A DNA stretch of 64,000 nt, taken from NCBI GenBank assembly GCA_019358855.1, contig JAHHII010000004.1, positions 62,001-126,000 of the forward strand. Reading direction: 5' to 3'. Source of the stretch: Timaviella obliquedivisa GSE-PSE-MK23-08B (GTDB taxonomy: Bacteria; Cyanobacteriota; Cyanobacteriia; Elainellales; Elainellaceae). The first letter of the stretch is position 1. Every line of letters starts with the position of its first letter. The position numbers were made by a program, and so were the translations under genes. The notes beneath the pieces were generated by a model. The model was not told the origin of the DNA, did no database searches, and was given only the letters and a program-made list of their open reading frames with translations. This document shows positions 1 to 8,915 of this stretch, piece after piece.

Positions 1-699
1 GCGCTACGACGGGCGGCAAATGGGATGGTGAATGTCATGTGGGCAGCAAATTTATCATTAAACTTGTCTCAACTGCTCCAGCAGGTTTGTGACACTGCTC
101 AACAGGCTGTTCAAAAGAAAACAACGGCATCCTTACAGGAACAGCTTCAGGAATTCTTCTTGCAACGGGTACGAACGCTGTTGCAAGAACAAGGAGTTGA
201 TTATGACTTGGTCAATGCGGTGCTAGGGGAGAATGATGCAGAGTACGCTCAGCGAACGCTACAAGACTTGCTAGATGTACGCGATCGTGCCTTGTTTTTG
301 CAATCTATCCGAAAAAACCAAATCATCGATCGCATTTATGAAACTGTGAACCGGGCATCCCGCTTGGCAGTACAAGGAGATTTAGAGACAACTCAGCTTG
401 ATCCTACCGCTGTGATTCGTCCTGACTTATTTAAGCAGCCTTCTGAGCAAGCACTCTATGAGGCGCTGATCGATCTCGTTCCGCAAACTGAGGGAGCGCG
501 ATCGCAGCGCAACTATCAACAGCTTGTTGAGGCATTGGCGCAGGTTGCACCGACAGTCAGCAATTTCTTTGACGGGGCACAGAGTGTGATGGTGATGGAT
601 GCAGACTTAGAAGTGAGACAAAATCGGTTGAATTTGTTGGGATTACTGCGGAACCATGCGCGGGTGCTGGCAGACTTTGGGGCGATCGTGAAACCATAG
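1..699 (+). CDS. glyS: Glycine--tRNA ligase beta subunit, C-terminal part (5' truncated by window edge)
   Basis: The frame is open from base 1, so the gene begins outside the window; the first codons read ALRRAANG, typical of the GlyS beta body. The visible 232 residues include the C-terminal DALR-type anticodon-binding region, ending with the family-typical stretch around [14 protein letters not shown] and [11 protein letters not shown]. GlyS pairs with GlyQ in the alpha2beta2 enzyme that charges tRNA-Gly in the cytoplasm. The stop codon (697-699) lies inside an 18-bp tandem duplication (685-720). The assignment rests on the conserved C-terminal motifs and is strong, though the catalytic alpha subunit is not in view. 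Confidence 0.93.
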   Translation, partial: ALRRAANGMVNVMWAANLSLNLSQLLQQVCDTAQQAVQKKTTASLQEQLQEFFLQRVRTLLQEQGVDYDLVNAVLGENDAEYAQRTLQDLLDVRDRALFLQSIRKNQIIDRIYETVNRASRLAVQGDLETTQLDPTAVIRPDLFKQPSEQALYEALIDLVPQTEGARSQRNYQQLVEALAQVAPTVSNFFDGAQSVMVMDADLEVRQNRLNLLGLLRNHARVLADFGAIVKP

Positions 700-720
700 A
701 AAATCGTGAAGCCATAGAAA
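685..720. repeat. 18-bp tandem duplication across the glyS stop
   Basis: Two copies of an 18-bp unit (685-702 and 703-720) differ at one base; the first contains the glyS TAG stop, the second repeats it just downstream in the same frame. Confidence 0.85.
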
Positions 721-1037
721 AAGGGCTTGGCGATGCCAAGCCTCCAGCCTATTTCAACAGAACCTCAATAACGATCAATGAGAAGAAGTGAAAGCCTTAT
801 CAGTGTTTCCAAACTTGAATCGGATTGCCTAGCGATCGCCGTTAGCACCAGGCTCATCATCATAGTGTTGAGGACGTTATAGTGTTGAGGACGTTGCGCG
901 ATCGCACTAACCCACCATAAAAGAAGGCAAGTCCAGAGTCATGGGCAAAGGGCTGCGAAAATTAATACGAACGCCGTGTCGCCGCTATTAATCGGTAGGA
1001 TAGGGGGTGTCCCAGTCTGCAACTCTGTAATTTGATT
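700..1037. other. Intergenic region glyS-murD
   Basis: No gene is supported here. It holds the second copy of the glyS-end duplication, a GGCTTGGC/GCCAAGCC hairpin at 724-742, and a perfect 17-bp tandem duplication at 862-878 and 879-895. On the minus strand the hairpin is followed by five T residues, so as a terminator it would fit leftward rather than rightward transcription; its role for glyS is unclear. A murD promoter must lie in the right half but no convincing boxes were recognised. Confidence 0.6.
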
Positions 1038-2408
1038 ATGGCTGCCTACGTCATTGGTCTTGGAAAATCTGGAATTGCTGCGGCTCGGTTGCTTAAGCAA
1101 CAAGGGTTTGAGGTTATAGTCAGCGATCGCAACGCCAAAGCTCTAAATTCAATTGAACAAGACCTAGCTGCTGAAGGAATTAGGGTGGAATTGGGACAGA
1201 CCTTCGAGCCTAATCCGACGACCATGCAGCAAATTATAGTTAGCCCTGGGGTGCCCTGGGATCTCCCGGGCTTGGTTAAGGCAAGAGAGCAAGGCATTGA
1301 GACATTGGGCGAAATGGAGTTGGCATGGCGGACACTTCAAAATAGTTGCGAGGGGTCGCTTTACCCTATACCTTGGGTGGGCATCACAGGCACAAACGGC
1401 AAAACCACGACAACGGCACTGATTGCAGCAATTTTTCAGGCAGCGGGATTACAAGCTCCGGCTTGTGGCAATATTGGCTATGCGGCTTGTGAAGTTGCTC
1501 TTAAGAAGCAACCCGACTGGGTAATTGCCGAACTCAGCAGCTATCAAATTGAGTCGGCAGCAAGCCTTGCCCCCAAGATTGGCGTGTGGACGACGTTTAC
1601 GCCTGACCACCTCAGTCGGCACAAAACCTTAGAGAATTACTATCGTATCAAGGCGCATTTGCTGCAAAATTCTGAGCATCAAATCCTTAATGGGGATGAT
1701 CCGTATCTTCGGAGCAAGGCTGACCAATGGCGGAGGGCTTGCTGGACGAACGTGACCGGAAAAGACAATCTCTTAGGAGAGGTTGAGCAGGGCGCTTATA
1801 TTGAAGATGGCTGGGCGATCGCTCAAGGTGAGGCAATTGTTCCAGTAGCAGCGCTGCGAATGGTAGGGGCGCACAATCAGCAGAATTTGTTGTTGGCGGT
1901 TTTGGTAGCGCGGATTGCTGGAATAAAAAAGGAAGCGATCGCCCAAGCCGTCCTGAATTTTCCTGGAGTTGCCCATCGATTAGAGTCCATTTGCACCTGG
2001 AACGGCATCGACTTTATCAACGACAGCAAAGCGACTAACTATGACGCGGCTGAGGTCGGTTTATCTGCGGTGGACGCACCCGTTATTTTAATAGCGGGTG
2101 GCGAGGCAAAGGATGGCGATGATACGGGCTGGCTCCGCAGTATTCATGCTAAAGCTGCTCAAGTTTTGCTAATTGGCAGTGCTGCTCAAGCTTTTGCGGC
2201 ACGCTTAGAGCAAGTAGGTTACGCCCAATACGAAATCGTAGAAACAATGGATCAGGCGGTTAAGCGAGGGGCAGAACTAGGGCAGAAGTTGGGAGCAAAG
2301 GTGATATTGCTTTCGCCTGCCTGTGCCAGTTTTGACCAATATGCCAATTTTGAACAGCGCGGGGATCATTTTCGACAGTTGTGTTTAGAGACGCTAAAAC
2401 AGTATTAA
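1038..2408 (+). CDS. murD: UDP-N-acetylmuramoyl-L-alanine--D-glutamate ligase
   Basis: This cytoplasmic Mur ligase adds D-glutamate to UDP-MurNAc-L-Ala in peptidoglycan precursor synthesis. The N-terminal domain begins with the nucleotide-fold motif VIGLGKSG. The ATP-binding loop [13 protein letters not shown] lies near residues 115-127. The central-domain segment ELSSYQ and the C-terminal motif FINDSKATN are both present. About 456 residues is the normal length. The ATG at 1038 is preferred over an in-frame TTG at 1032, because the family starts right before the dinucleotide fold. It converges on the sbcD-like gene with the two stops overlapping by four bases. Confidence 0.96.
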   Translation: MAAYVIGLGKSGIAAARLLKQQGFEVIVSDRNAKALNSIEQDLAAEGIRVELGQTFEPNPTTMQQIIVSPGVPWDLPGLVKAREQGIETLGEMELAWRTLQNSCEGSLYPIPWVGITGTNGKTTTTALIAAIFQAAGLQAPACGNIGYAACEVALKKQPDWVIAELSSYQIESAASLAPKIGVWTTFTPDHLSRHKTLENYYRIKAHLLQNSEHQILNGDDPYLRSKADQWRRACWTNVTGKDNLLGEVEQGAYIEDGWAIAQGEAIVPVAALRMVGAHNQQNLLLAVLVARIAGIKKEAIAQAVLNFPGVAHRLESICTWNGIDFINDSKATNYDAAEVGLSAVDAPVILIAGGEAKDGDDTGWLRSIHAKAAQVLLIGSAAQAFAARLEQVGYAQYEIVETMDQAVKRGAELGQKLGAKVILLSPACASFDQYANFEQRGDHFRQLCLETLKQY

Positions 2409-3712
2409 TCGGGTTGACCGGGGAGAAGGTCATTGATGGGATCACGAATAGGGTCACTATTTTCACTGTTTAATAAAGTTTGGACAAAATCATACATTTC
2501 TGGCTCCGATCGCCCTTCCATTTGCAAGTCCTTCAAAGCAATTAGCCCTTGCGCCAGTTCAGGAGCACTTTTTTTGTAGGTGTTATGGGCAACGACCAAA
2601 TCCATAAAGACCTCCCGCTCAATTTGCAGACGGCTGGCATCTTCTGCCAAGTGAGAAGCATAGGCAATCGCATCTGCCTGATATTTCAGTAAAAAGATCA
2701 GGGCATTACTCATTTCTTGGAGCGGCTGTTGCAGTTTACGAGTATCTAATTCAAGGCGATCGAAACCCACTTGTCCATCAATCCGAAGTTCAACTATTGG
2801 CTTAAGGGTCGGGTCAATTTTGCCTTGGGCAATGGCTGCCTGAACAAGATCGATCGCCCCCAGTTCTACTTCTTCTAAGCTTTCTGTTCCACGCAGTGTC
2901 AGCTTTAGCCGAACAATCGATCGCTGTTGATAATCTTGTTTAAGTTCTGCCTGCACCGTACCTCGACTAATCTCAACCAAGTAAACGCCCCGGTCAAAAC
3001 CTGCCTCTTCTACACTGTTTGCCTCCGTCGAACCCGGATTAAAAATCCAGCCCTCGACTTCATAGTTCTTATGAATGTGCCCTAGCGCCAAATAATTGAC
3101 CCCAGCTGCTTTGAGCGGAGCGACATCGGCATAGCGCAAGGCTCCTTGGTAACGAGAAATTTGTCCTTCCATGCCGTGATGGAACATCAAAATGTTGGGA
3201 TGCGGCGTGGGCGGCAGTTGAGCGATCGCCTCGGCAATTTGTTCGATCGCTTTAGGAGCAGTAGAGCCATACCAGTAAGAACCCAGCACTCGCACACCGC
3301 AATCAAGATCAATATATCCACCTCGCTCACCATCCCAAGGAAAGTAGAACGGCTCACCTGTCGCGGTGTCTCCAGGTTCTAGTAATATCAGCAGACCCCA
3401 AGATGCTAGATAGCGTAACCAACTGGTTTTTGTCCCGTAGGGGCGGTTATCATGATTACCCTCGATCGCCAGTACCGGGATGCCAGCTTGCTTAAGGGCT
3501 TGCAATGCCAACTGCGCTTGGTTCAGTGTGGCAGGTTGAATATTGCGATGTTCAAATAGATCGCCAGCAATCAAAACAAAATCGACTTGGGGAGCGATCG
3601 CATACTTTTCTAGAGCATCGTTAAATGCGTAATAAAAATCTTGGGTGCGCTCCTTGCTGTCATAGCGATCGAACCCTAAATGAATATCAGCCAAGTGAAG
3701 GAAGCGTGGCAT
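2405..3712 (-). CDS. SbcD-like DNA repair exonuclease (metallophosphoesterase)
   Basis: The protein has the calcineurin-like metallophosphoesterase motifs of SbcD/Mre11 nucleases in order: DIHLGF (residue 9 on), GDLFEH (about 50), GNHDN (85-89), HHG (178-180) and GHIH (211-214). These bind two Mn ions in the nuclease site. SbcD works with the SbcC ATPase on DNA hairpins and double-strand ends. No sbcC lies next to it, so a partner, if any, is encoded elsewhere. The C-terminal 170 residues lack a recognised motif but fit the capping and helical regions. The stop overlaps that of murD by four bases (convergent). The symbol sbcD is withheld because many cyanobacterial members are only generally annotated. 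Confidence 0.88.
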   Translation of the reverse strand: MPRFLHLADIHLGFDRYDSKERTQDFYYAFNDALEKYAIAPQVDFVLIAGDLFEHRNIQPATLNQAQLALQALKQAGIPVLAIEGNHDNRPYGTKTSWLRYLASWGLLILLEPGDTATGEPFYFPWDGERGGYIDLDCGVRVLGSYWYGSTAPKAIEQIAEAIAQLPPTPHPNILMFHHGMEGQISRYQGALRYADVAPLKAAGVNYLALGHIHKNYEVEGWIFNPGSTEANSVEEAGFDRGVYLVEISRGTVQAELKQDYQQRSIVRLKLTLRGTESLEEVELGAIDLVQAAIAQGKIDPTLKPIVELRIDGQVGFDRLELDTRKLQQPLQEMSNALIFLLKYQADAIAYASHLAEDASRLQIEREVFMDLVVAHNTYKKSAPELAQGLIALKDLQMEGRSEPEMYDFVQTLLNSENSDPIRDPINDLLPGQPD

Positions 3713-3763
3713 AGTACAAATACACTAAACTTTAGCTATTGTATGCCATGGATAGCAACCCAT

Positions 3764-4216
3764 TCACGATTGCCCGAACTCGGCTTGCAATGCCTCGTCA
3801 TTTTCATCAGCGATCGTAGCCACAATCGTAATATTCCGCGATACTTCCGTCGGACTTAACTCTGCTAAGGTTCGCTGGGCACAAACTACCACCTGATCTT
3901 CCGAAATCGCAAACCGAGCCTCAAACGTGCTCGACCAGTTCATTTCCATCAGCTTACGCAAAAGCTGCGCTTCGTTTTTGACGGGTAGTTTCAGGACGGC
4001 TGCCCAAATCATTAACTCGTCTTCTTCCTGAGTGCCTGCAAGCTGAACAAAAACCTCAACACTGCCATACTTAAATTTCCAGACATAGCCCGGCTCTACA
4101 TGGCTGACCATGGCGCTTCGGTCTTCTTGAAGGCTAGAAATAACCGTCTCAATAATTTCTACATAGCTTGGAGTGCTTTCGGTTGTAGGAGCGCTGTCAA
4201 TGTTGTAGGAAGTCAT
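3764..4216 (-). CDS. YbjN domain-containing protein
   Basis: A 150-residue soluble acidic protein with the YbjN fold signature: an N-terminal helix, then alternating strands such as YVWKFKYGSVEVFV, then LMEMNWSSTFEARFAI and a helical tail. YbjN-like proteins resemble type III secretion chaperones in fold, and in bacteria they are linked to stress and motility regulation; the exact role in cyanobacteria is unknown. It lies 51 bp upstream (on the minus strand) of the sbcD-like gene and could share its transcript. The start is the only sensible ATG before the domain. Confidence 0.82.
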   Translation of the reverse strand: MTSYNIDSAPTTESTPSYVEIIETVISSLQEDRSAMVSHVEPGYVWKFKYGSVEVFVQLAGTQEEDELMIWAAVLKLPVKNEAQLLRKLMEMNWSSTFEARFAISEDQVVVCAQRTLAELSPTEVSRNITIVATIADENDEALQAEFGQS

Positions 4217-4550
4217 GGGGATCTCTTCGGTTCAGATTGCCTTCCCTAATTTAGCGCTTGTCTGGGCAATGGACATCGCTTTGACAATAAATTTAGGAGT
4301 GAAAACCAAGGATGAAGAAAGAACGCCAATGCAAACACAAAGTAAATCCTAGAAGCGACCCTCTTTCCAACCTGTTCGATCGCTCAACCCAACTCCCCAT
4401 ACCCACGTTGCAAACAATAATCTGCTCACCATCTCGCCAAGTCTGTCTGCTCCGACGGGCGTTGAGTTTCACAAGTGGGTAGACTTGTAGATTTTCGTTA
4501 CACTAATTCATATCCTGTTACTGCTTTAGTCGTTCCCCTACTCGCAATTT
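4217..4550. other. Divergent intergenic region, no gene supported
   Basis: This 334-bp spacer separates the divergent YbjN and methyltransferase genes and should hold both promoters. A 57-codon plus-strand frame starting at 4311 has an AGGAG upstream, but its sequence resembles no family known to me and its composition gives no coding signal, so it is not called. Confidence 0.5.
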
Positions 4551-5591
4551 ATGGCTGACACTCTCACAAAGCTGGCGTATCAAACTTTTCAACAGAGTAA
4601 GAGTTATTTTGGACTGGCTCATAAAACTCTTACAACTCAGGTGATGAATCTGGTTTCACCTACAAACTACAAAACTGAACCACTGCCAACCGAGACGCTG
4701 TTATTGCTACAAAGTCGACTCAACAAGCTCATTGAGCAAGATTGGCAAGATTCAGAGCAAGGCGTTTATCCATCTGAACTACTGTTCGACAATCCTTGGG
4801 AAGACTTTTTTCGCTACTATCCCATGGTTTGGATCGACACAACTCAGACTTGGGAGCGGATTCGAGAAAAGCGCTACCAAGAATTTTCTCCCACTATCAA
4901 AACTGACGGATATCCCAAATACTATCTGCAAAACTTTCATTACCAAACGGATGGCTATTTGAGCGATCGCTCTGCTAACCTCTACGACTTACAAGTCGAA
5001 ATCCTCTTCAATGGTTCAGCCGATGCCATGCGCCGTAGAATTCTGGCTCCTCTTAAGCGAGGCTTAGAAGGCAAGGCCCAGCCAAGAGTACTAGACATTG
5101 CTTGCGGCACAGGTCGGACGCTAAAAATGCTGCGTGGCGCATTGCCCAACGCTTCTCTCTACGGCGTTGACTTATCTCCTGCTTATCTTCGCAAGGCAAA
5201 CCAGTCGCTGTCCGAGGTGTCCGGTGAACTGCCGCAGCTTTTACAAGCAAATGCCGAGGAGTTACCTTACTTAGATGGCTACTTTCAAGCCGTTAGCAAC
5301 GTGTTTATGTTTCACGAGCTACCTCCTGAAGCCCGTCAGCGAGTGATTGAGCAGTGCTACCGGGTGTTACAACCTGGGGGCGTTTTTGTCATTTGCGACT
5401 CTATTCAAGAAGCTGATTCGCCAGAATTTGCACCCATGATGCGAAACTTCCCCACAATGTTTCATGAGCCTTATTACCGTAACTACACCACCGACAATTT
5501 AGTAGAGCGATTGGAGCAGGCTGGCTTTGTTTCAGTAGAAACTGAGGTGCATTTTGTCAGCAAGTATTGGGTGGCACGGAAGCCCGCCTAA
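4551..5591 (+). CDS. Class I SAM-dependent methyltransferase
   Basis: The C-terminal half is a Rossmann-type methyltransferase: motif I VLDIACGTGRT at residues 180-190, the acidic strand end YGVDLSP, and the UbiE/Methyltransf_11-type segment AEELPYLDGYFQAV followed by RVLQPGGVFVICDS. About 175 residues precede it, rich in aromatic residues and with no domain I recognise, a layout seen in conserved cyanobacterial methyltransferases. The substrate cannot be told from sequence. It is monocistronic, with a strong terminator hairpin 40 bp after its stop. Confidence 0.87.
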   Translation: MADTLTKLAYQTFQQSKSYFGLAHKTLTTQVMNLVSPTNYKTEPLPTETLLLLQSRLNKLIEQDWQDSEQGVYPSELLFDNPWEDFFRYYPMVWIDTTQTWERIREKRYQEFSPTIKTDGYPKYYLQNFHYQTDGYLSDRSANLYDLQVEILFNGSADAMRRRILAPLKRGLEGKAQPRVLDIACGTGRTLKMLRGALPNASLYGVDLSPAYLRKANQSLSEVSGELPQLLQANAEELPYLDGYFQAVSNVFMFHELPPEARQRVIEQCYRVLQPGGVFVICDSIQEADSPEFAPMMRNFPTMFHEPYYRNYTTDNLVERLEQAGFVSVETEVHFVSKYWVARKPA

Positions 5592-5629
5592 GGGTTTGCT
5601 CAGTTTCTACCAAGATTCATAGGGTAAAA

Positions 5630-5681
5630 CAAAAACGCTGATGAGGGTCTTTAGCAAAAAGGGCACCATCAGCGTTTTTTT
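5630..5681 (+). terminator. Rho-independent terminator of the methyltransferase gene
   Basis: The arms AAAAACGCTGATG and CATCAGCGTTTTT form a 13-bp stem around a 23-nt loop and are followed by T residues. The A-rich left side means it may also stop leftward transcripts from the coiled-coil gene. Confidence 0.88.
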
Positions 5682-5694
5682 CAACGGGCTTAAC

Positions 5695-5758
5695 CTATAT
5701 CTATCCAACCCTTAATCCATCCAACCCTTAATCCATCCAACCCTTAGTCCATCCAACC
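5695..5758. repeat. 16-bp tandem repeat, four units, over a stop codon
   Basis: Four consecutive 16-bp units (5695, 5711, 5727, 5743), the middle two identical, with consensus CTTAATCCATCCAACC on the plus strand. The last unit carries the stop and final GWMD codons of the minus-strand coiled-coil gene. Because 16 is not a multiple of three, the extra units lie outside the reading frame. Confidence 0.9.
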
Positions 5759-6274
5759 AATGTCTATTTCGGAAATCTGCCCTTCCCTTTCCGACGACAT
5801 AGGGGGAGGAGAACCGGGCTGAGTAGGATGCCGAAAAATTTTGCGGAGCTCAGATTCGTGCTGAGTTTTGTGAGCTACTGCGGCTGGCTCAATTTGTAAA
5901 GTTGATTTTGGTTCGGGTTGGGGCACAGCAGCAGACGTATGAATAGGGGCGATCGCTGTCAATGGCTTAGCGTTGACTTCAGATAATTTGAGAATCATTT
6001 GCTTTGCTTCTGCTAGCTCTACCTTGAGATGCTCAGCTTGCTTAACTTCTGTTTGTAGCTTCTTTATGAGGCTATCTTTGGCTTCTAAGTCTGCTTTAAG
6101 GTCATTAATTTGCTTTAAAAGAATAGAATCCTTGGGTTGAACCGCGTCTAAAGTTGCTTTTAAATCCGAAACTGTGGCTTCTAACCCAACGATTTTCTCC
6201 AAAGGAGCCTCTTTTTCAGTTTTAGCTGATGAATTTGGTGAATCTGTTGAACCCGTAGACCGTCTCCTAACCAT
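5744..6274 (-). CDS. Hypothetical coiled-coil protein
   Basis: I do not recognise a family. The 176-residue product has a basic start (MVRRRS), a Ser/Pro-rich lead, then a clear coiled-coil region from about residue 25 to 95 with heptad-spaced Leu/Ile and many Lys/Glu. A low-complexity Ala/Pro/Gln linker and an acidic tail ending IGWMD follow. No signal peptide or membrane segment is visible. The start is well supported by GGAGGAG seven to eight bases upstream. The stop lies in a 16-bp tandem repeat. It may be a structural or scaffold protein, but that is a guess. Confidence 0.7.
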   Translation of the reverse strand: MVRRRSTGSTDSPNSSAKTEKEAPLEKIVGLEATVSDLKATLDAVQPKDSILLKQINDLKADLEAKDSLIKKLQTEVKQAEHLKVELAEAKQMILKLSEVNAKPLTAIAPIHTSAAVPQPEPKSTLQIEPAAVAHKTQHESELRKIFRHPTQPGSPPPMSSEREGQISEIDIGWMD

Positions 6275-6425
6275 ATCTCCTCCATTCCCAAAGACAGACT
6301 AAGGCTTTTAGACGCATCAATGGGATAGACGCAAAGCATTTGTCTCTCATTAAACTTACCATCTTCAGGTGCTTCGTAGGTGTCCCCAAACAGGCTTAAG
6401 ATGAATTTGAGTTTTTTGGATTTAT

Positions 6426-7481
6426 CTATCGTGGATCAGTTGATTGTTCAAGTGAAACTGCTAATGCGTAGGTGTTTCGCCCTTGGGCTTTAGCTTGATA
6501 GAGGGCACGATCTGCTGCGGTAATCAGTGATTCTGGTGGCTGCTGCAAGTTAGGGATTTGGCTACTGATGCCTAGACTCAGGGTGACATTAGAACTGACC
6601 GTAGACTGGGCATGAGGTATTTCTAGATGGCAGATTTCTATTTGAATTAGCTGTGCAATGTGAATTGCCCCTTTAAGACTGACATTAGGGAGAATGATAG
6701 CGAACTCCTCGCCGCCGTAGCGCGTCACCAAGTCCGCTGCACGTTTCATTACGCGATGCATTGCTTGGGCGATGTCTTTTAGACAAACATCTCCAGCTTG
6801 ATGACCATAGTGATCGTTATAGCGTTTGAAGTAGTCAATGTCACACAAGATGAGAGAAAGCGGCTCTTGATCTCTGGCAAGGCGCTGCCATTCTTGGCGG
6901 AGGTGTAAATCAAAGTGACGACGATTTGCGATCGCGGTCACACTGTCGAAATAAGCAACATACTGCAACTCCTGGTTCACGTCTTCTATGGCTTGTTTTG
7001 CCTGTGCCAGTTCGATCGCTTGTCTCTGAAGCTGTTGGTTTTGCTGCTGGAGTTGCTGCGTGAGTGCTTGAATGCGTAAATGGGTTGTAATTCGGGCAAG
7101 TAATTCCTCGCGCTGAATCGGCTTAGTTACATAATCCACTGCGCCTACTTCAAATCCTTTAACCTTATCTTCAGTGTCTGACAAAGCCGACATAAAAATT
7201 ACAGGAATAGCGCAAGTTCTCTCGTTCAGCTTGAGCCGTCGACAGGTTTCAAAGCCGTCCATATTGGGCATCAAGACATCAAGTAAAATCAGGTGCGGTT
7301 GGGCATCTTGTGCTCGCTTTAAGCCACTGTTACCGTCTTGAGCCACCAGAACTTTGAAACCTTTTTCTTCTAACGAATAGACTGCAAAACTTAGGTTATC
7401 AGGGTTGTCATCAATAATGAGAACCGTGGAAGGAGAAGGAGAAGGCAAGCCGGGGTCAAGCGGGAAGGATGGCTGATTCAC
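6426..7481 (-). CDS. Response regulator with GGDEF diguanylate cyclase output
   Basis: A receiver domain occupies residues 18-135, with acidic pair DD at 24-25, phosphoacceptor D68 in LILLDVLMPN and K120 in YVTKP. A Gln-rich coiled coil (140-175) links it to a GGDEF domain. The active-site motif is GGEEF (256-260), and the inhibitory I-site RAAD (247-250) is placed five residues before it, so the enzyme should make cyclic di-GMP with product feedback. The start is GTG, overlapping the stop of the upstream kinase-like frame as GTGA, which implies translational coupling. Its cognate kinase may once have been that degraded upstream gene. Confidence 0.93.
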   Translation of the reverse strand: MNQPSFPLDPGLPSPSPSTVLIIDDNPDNLSFAVYSLEEKGFKVLVAQDGNSGLKRAQDAQPHLILLDVLMPNMDGFETCRRLKLNERTCAIPVIFMSALSDTEDKVKGFEVGAVDYVTKPIQREELLARITTHLRIQALTQQLQQQNQQLQRQAIELAQAKQAIEDVNQELQYVAYFDSVTAIANRRHFDLHLRQEWQRLARDQEPLSLILCDIDYFKRYNDHYGHQAGDVCLKDIAQAMHRVMKRAADLVTRYGGEEFAIILPNVSLKGAIHIAQLIQIEICHLEIPHAQSTVSSNVTLSLGISSQIPNLQQPPESLITAADRALYQAKAQGRNTYALAVSLEQSTDPR

Positions 7482-8299
7482 AGGCTTCTCTCCGGATAGA
7501 GATATCTTTCAACTAGAGGGGCGATCGCCTGCTCTAAGAACTCTTGTACTGAGTCTTTAATCTTACTCGCAAATGAAATACAGCGATCGTTTTGCTGTCC
7601 GGGATAGATTGCCCGTTTTTGAATGTTTTGCCTACTGCTCAACATGGCTAATCTAGACAAACTCTCTACAACCTGAGCCGCTAAAGGACAAAACGATTGC
7701 GTAGAAAAATGAGTGGGCAGCACTATCGAAGCAACAACCTTGAGAAAAATCTGCTCAAGCCAAAAGATTGATCCCTTGTCGCATCCGCTGGCATGTTGGA
7801 GCTTGCTGCTAGAAGGTTTTACCCCTTGCTGTCTCATGACCATGCTCAGGCAAGAATGTTCTGAGCAAACACACGGCTCAGCTTGATCCGGCTCAGTAAG
7901 ATTGATGATATGACCCAGAAAATTGAGCAAGACTTGGGATAAGACTATCTTCCTAGCGCATATTTCAGTAGACAAACTAGAGAAAATCTTACTCTGGAAG
8001 CGCATGGCTTTTTCGATCGCCCGCATTTGAGTAGCAATTATTATATCATCCGCAAAAGTCCGCCGATGAGCAGCGCCAAGAGCAGTGCCAGGATAGATTT
8101 CGAGTCTACAGGCTTCAGTTCTAAATATCTCAACGTCGTTAAGCAGCTTCTGCAAATGTAAGCCGAATGGATGAAGAATGCAAAAACTATCAGTTCGGCA
8201 CTTGAGTATGTCGTCTTTCTCAGACATATCCTTACCAACTCCATGGCGTTCGGTATTGAAATTGAGCCGATAGTTGGGATACTTAATAAATTGCCCCAT
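7478..8299 (-). CDS. Degenerate histidine kinase remnant, probably catalytically dead
   Basis: An open 273-codon frame whose segments match cyanobacterial hybrid histidine kinases in order. Residues 51-70 (LLNDVEIFRTEACRLEIYPG) resemble the second dimerisation helix, 84-136 the linker to a near-intact N-box (LSQVLLNFLGHIINLTE), 176-180 (GSIFW) the end of the ATPase domain, and 205-267 the helical C-terminal tail found after receiver domains. The phospho-His H-box, the G1/G2 ATP-lid region and any receiver domain are missing. The stop overlaps the GTG start of the GGDEF gene. It is either a pseudogene that stayed open or a reduced protein with a non-catalytic role. Similarity was judged by eye. 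Confidence 0.62.
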   Translation of the reverse strand: MGQFIKYPNYRLNFNTERHGVGKDMSEKDDILKCRTDSFCILHPFGLHLQKLLNDVEIFRTEACRLEIYPGTALGAAHRRTFADDIIIATQMRAIEKAMRFQSKIFSSLSTEICARKIVLSQVLLNFLGHIINLTEPDQAEPCVCSEHSCLSMVMRQQGVKPSSSKLQHASGCDKGSIFWLEQIFLKVVASIVLPTHFSTQSFCPLAAQVVESLSRLAMLSSRQNIQKRAIYPGQQNDRCISFASKIKDSVQEFLEQAIAPLVERYLYPERSL

Positions 8300-8315
8300 C
8301 TACTAAAAATTTGGA

Positions 8316-8723
8316 ATGACTCAAACTGATTCAGGCTCAAGACGGGTCTTCATCTGTGGTTCTGCACTGAGGGGTCAACCTGATCACCAAAATCTTCAAG
8401 CGGCTCAGTTCATCCGCGAAACCAAGACTAGACCGCTCTATCGCTTCCATGCTGTTGCCGATGGCTGGCATCCTGCCATTTACGCAGTCGCAGAAGGAGG
8501 GATGTCTATCCCTGGAGAAGTTTATGAACTGACAATGGAACAATATGATCATTTGATTACTACAGAACCGCCCAATATGTATCCTGGCAATATTGTCTTG
8601 GAGGATGGTGAAACTGTGACGGCAATTCTTTACCCACGTGCCTTAGTGGAACAATACAACTGGCCCGATATTTCTCACTATGGTGGCTGGGCAGCTTATA
8701 AAAAAGCTGTAGCGTTGCTCTAA
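8316..8723 (+). CDS. Gamma-glutamylcyclotransferase / AIG2-like protein
   Basis: The 135-residue product has the GGCT/allophanate-hydrolase-C-like fold: an N-terminal strand VFICGSALRG in place of the usual YGSL motif, a central IPGEVYELT segment, and YPRALVEQYNWPDISHYGGW at the end. The acidic catalytic residue of the fold may be within the TTEPPNMYPG region. Members of this group include gamma-glutamylcyclotransferases and domains attached to allophanate hydrolase; the substrate here is unknown. It starts only 16 bp from the divergent kinase remnant, so its promoter must overlap that frame. Confidence 0.75.
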   Translation: MTQTDSGSRRVFICGSALRGQPDHQNLQAAQFIRETKTRPLYRFHAVADGWHPAIYAVAEGGMSIPGEVYELTMEQYDHLITTEPPNMYPGNIVLEDGETVTAILYPRALVEQYNWPDISHYGGWAAYKKAVALL

Positions 8724-8915
8724 GCTTAAAGCAGAATGACTTTAGTTGGCTGGACTAGGGGAATCGTGTGAGATTGTAAGAAATTGATTTTACCCACTTC
8801 CAACGCTTGGAACATAACACTTGCGAATTTATGATAATGAGAAGAAACATAAGCATTACTTTTGTTCCTAGCTTTTCTCTAGCCCCTTTCGAGCAACGAA
8901 CAGACATCATTCAGT

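Noticed and set aside
4311-4484. 57-codon plus-strand frame with an upstream AGGAG
   Set aside because: No similarity, no conserved pattern and it lies in a divergent promoter region.
5695-5758. CRISPR-like array
   Set aside because: The 16-bp units are directly adjacent with no spacers; it is a plain tandem repeat.
8041-8340. 99-codon minus-strand frame overlapping the kinase remnant
   Set aside because: The other frame carries the kinase-like motifs; this one is a shadow that also overlaps the 5' end of the cyclotransferase gene.
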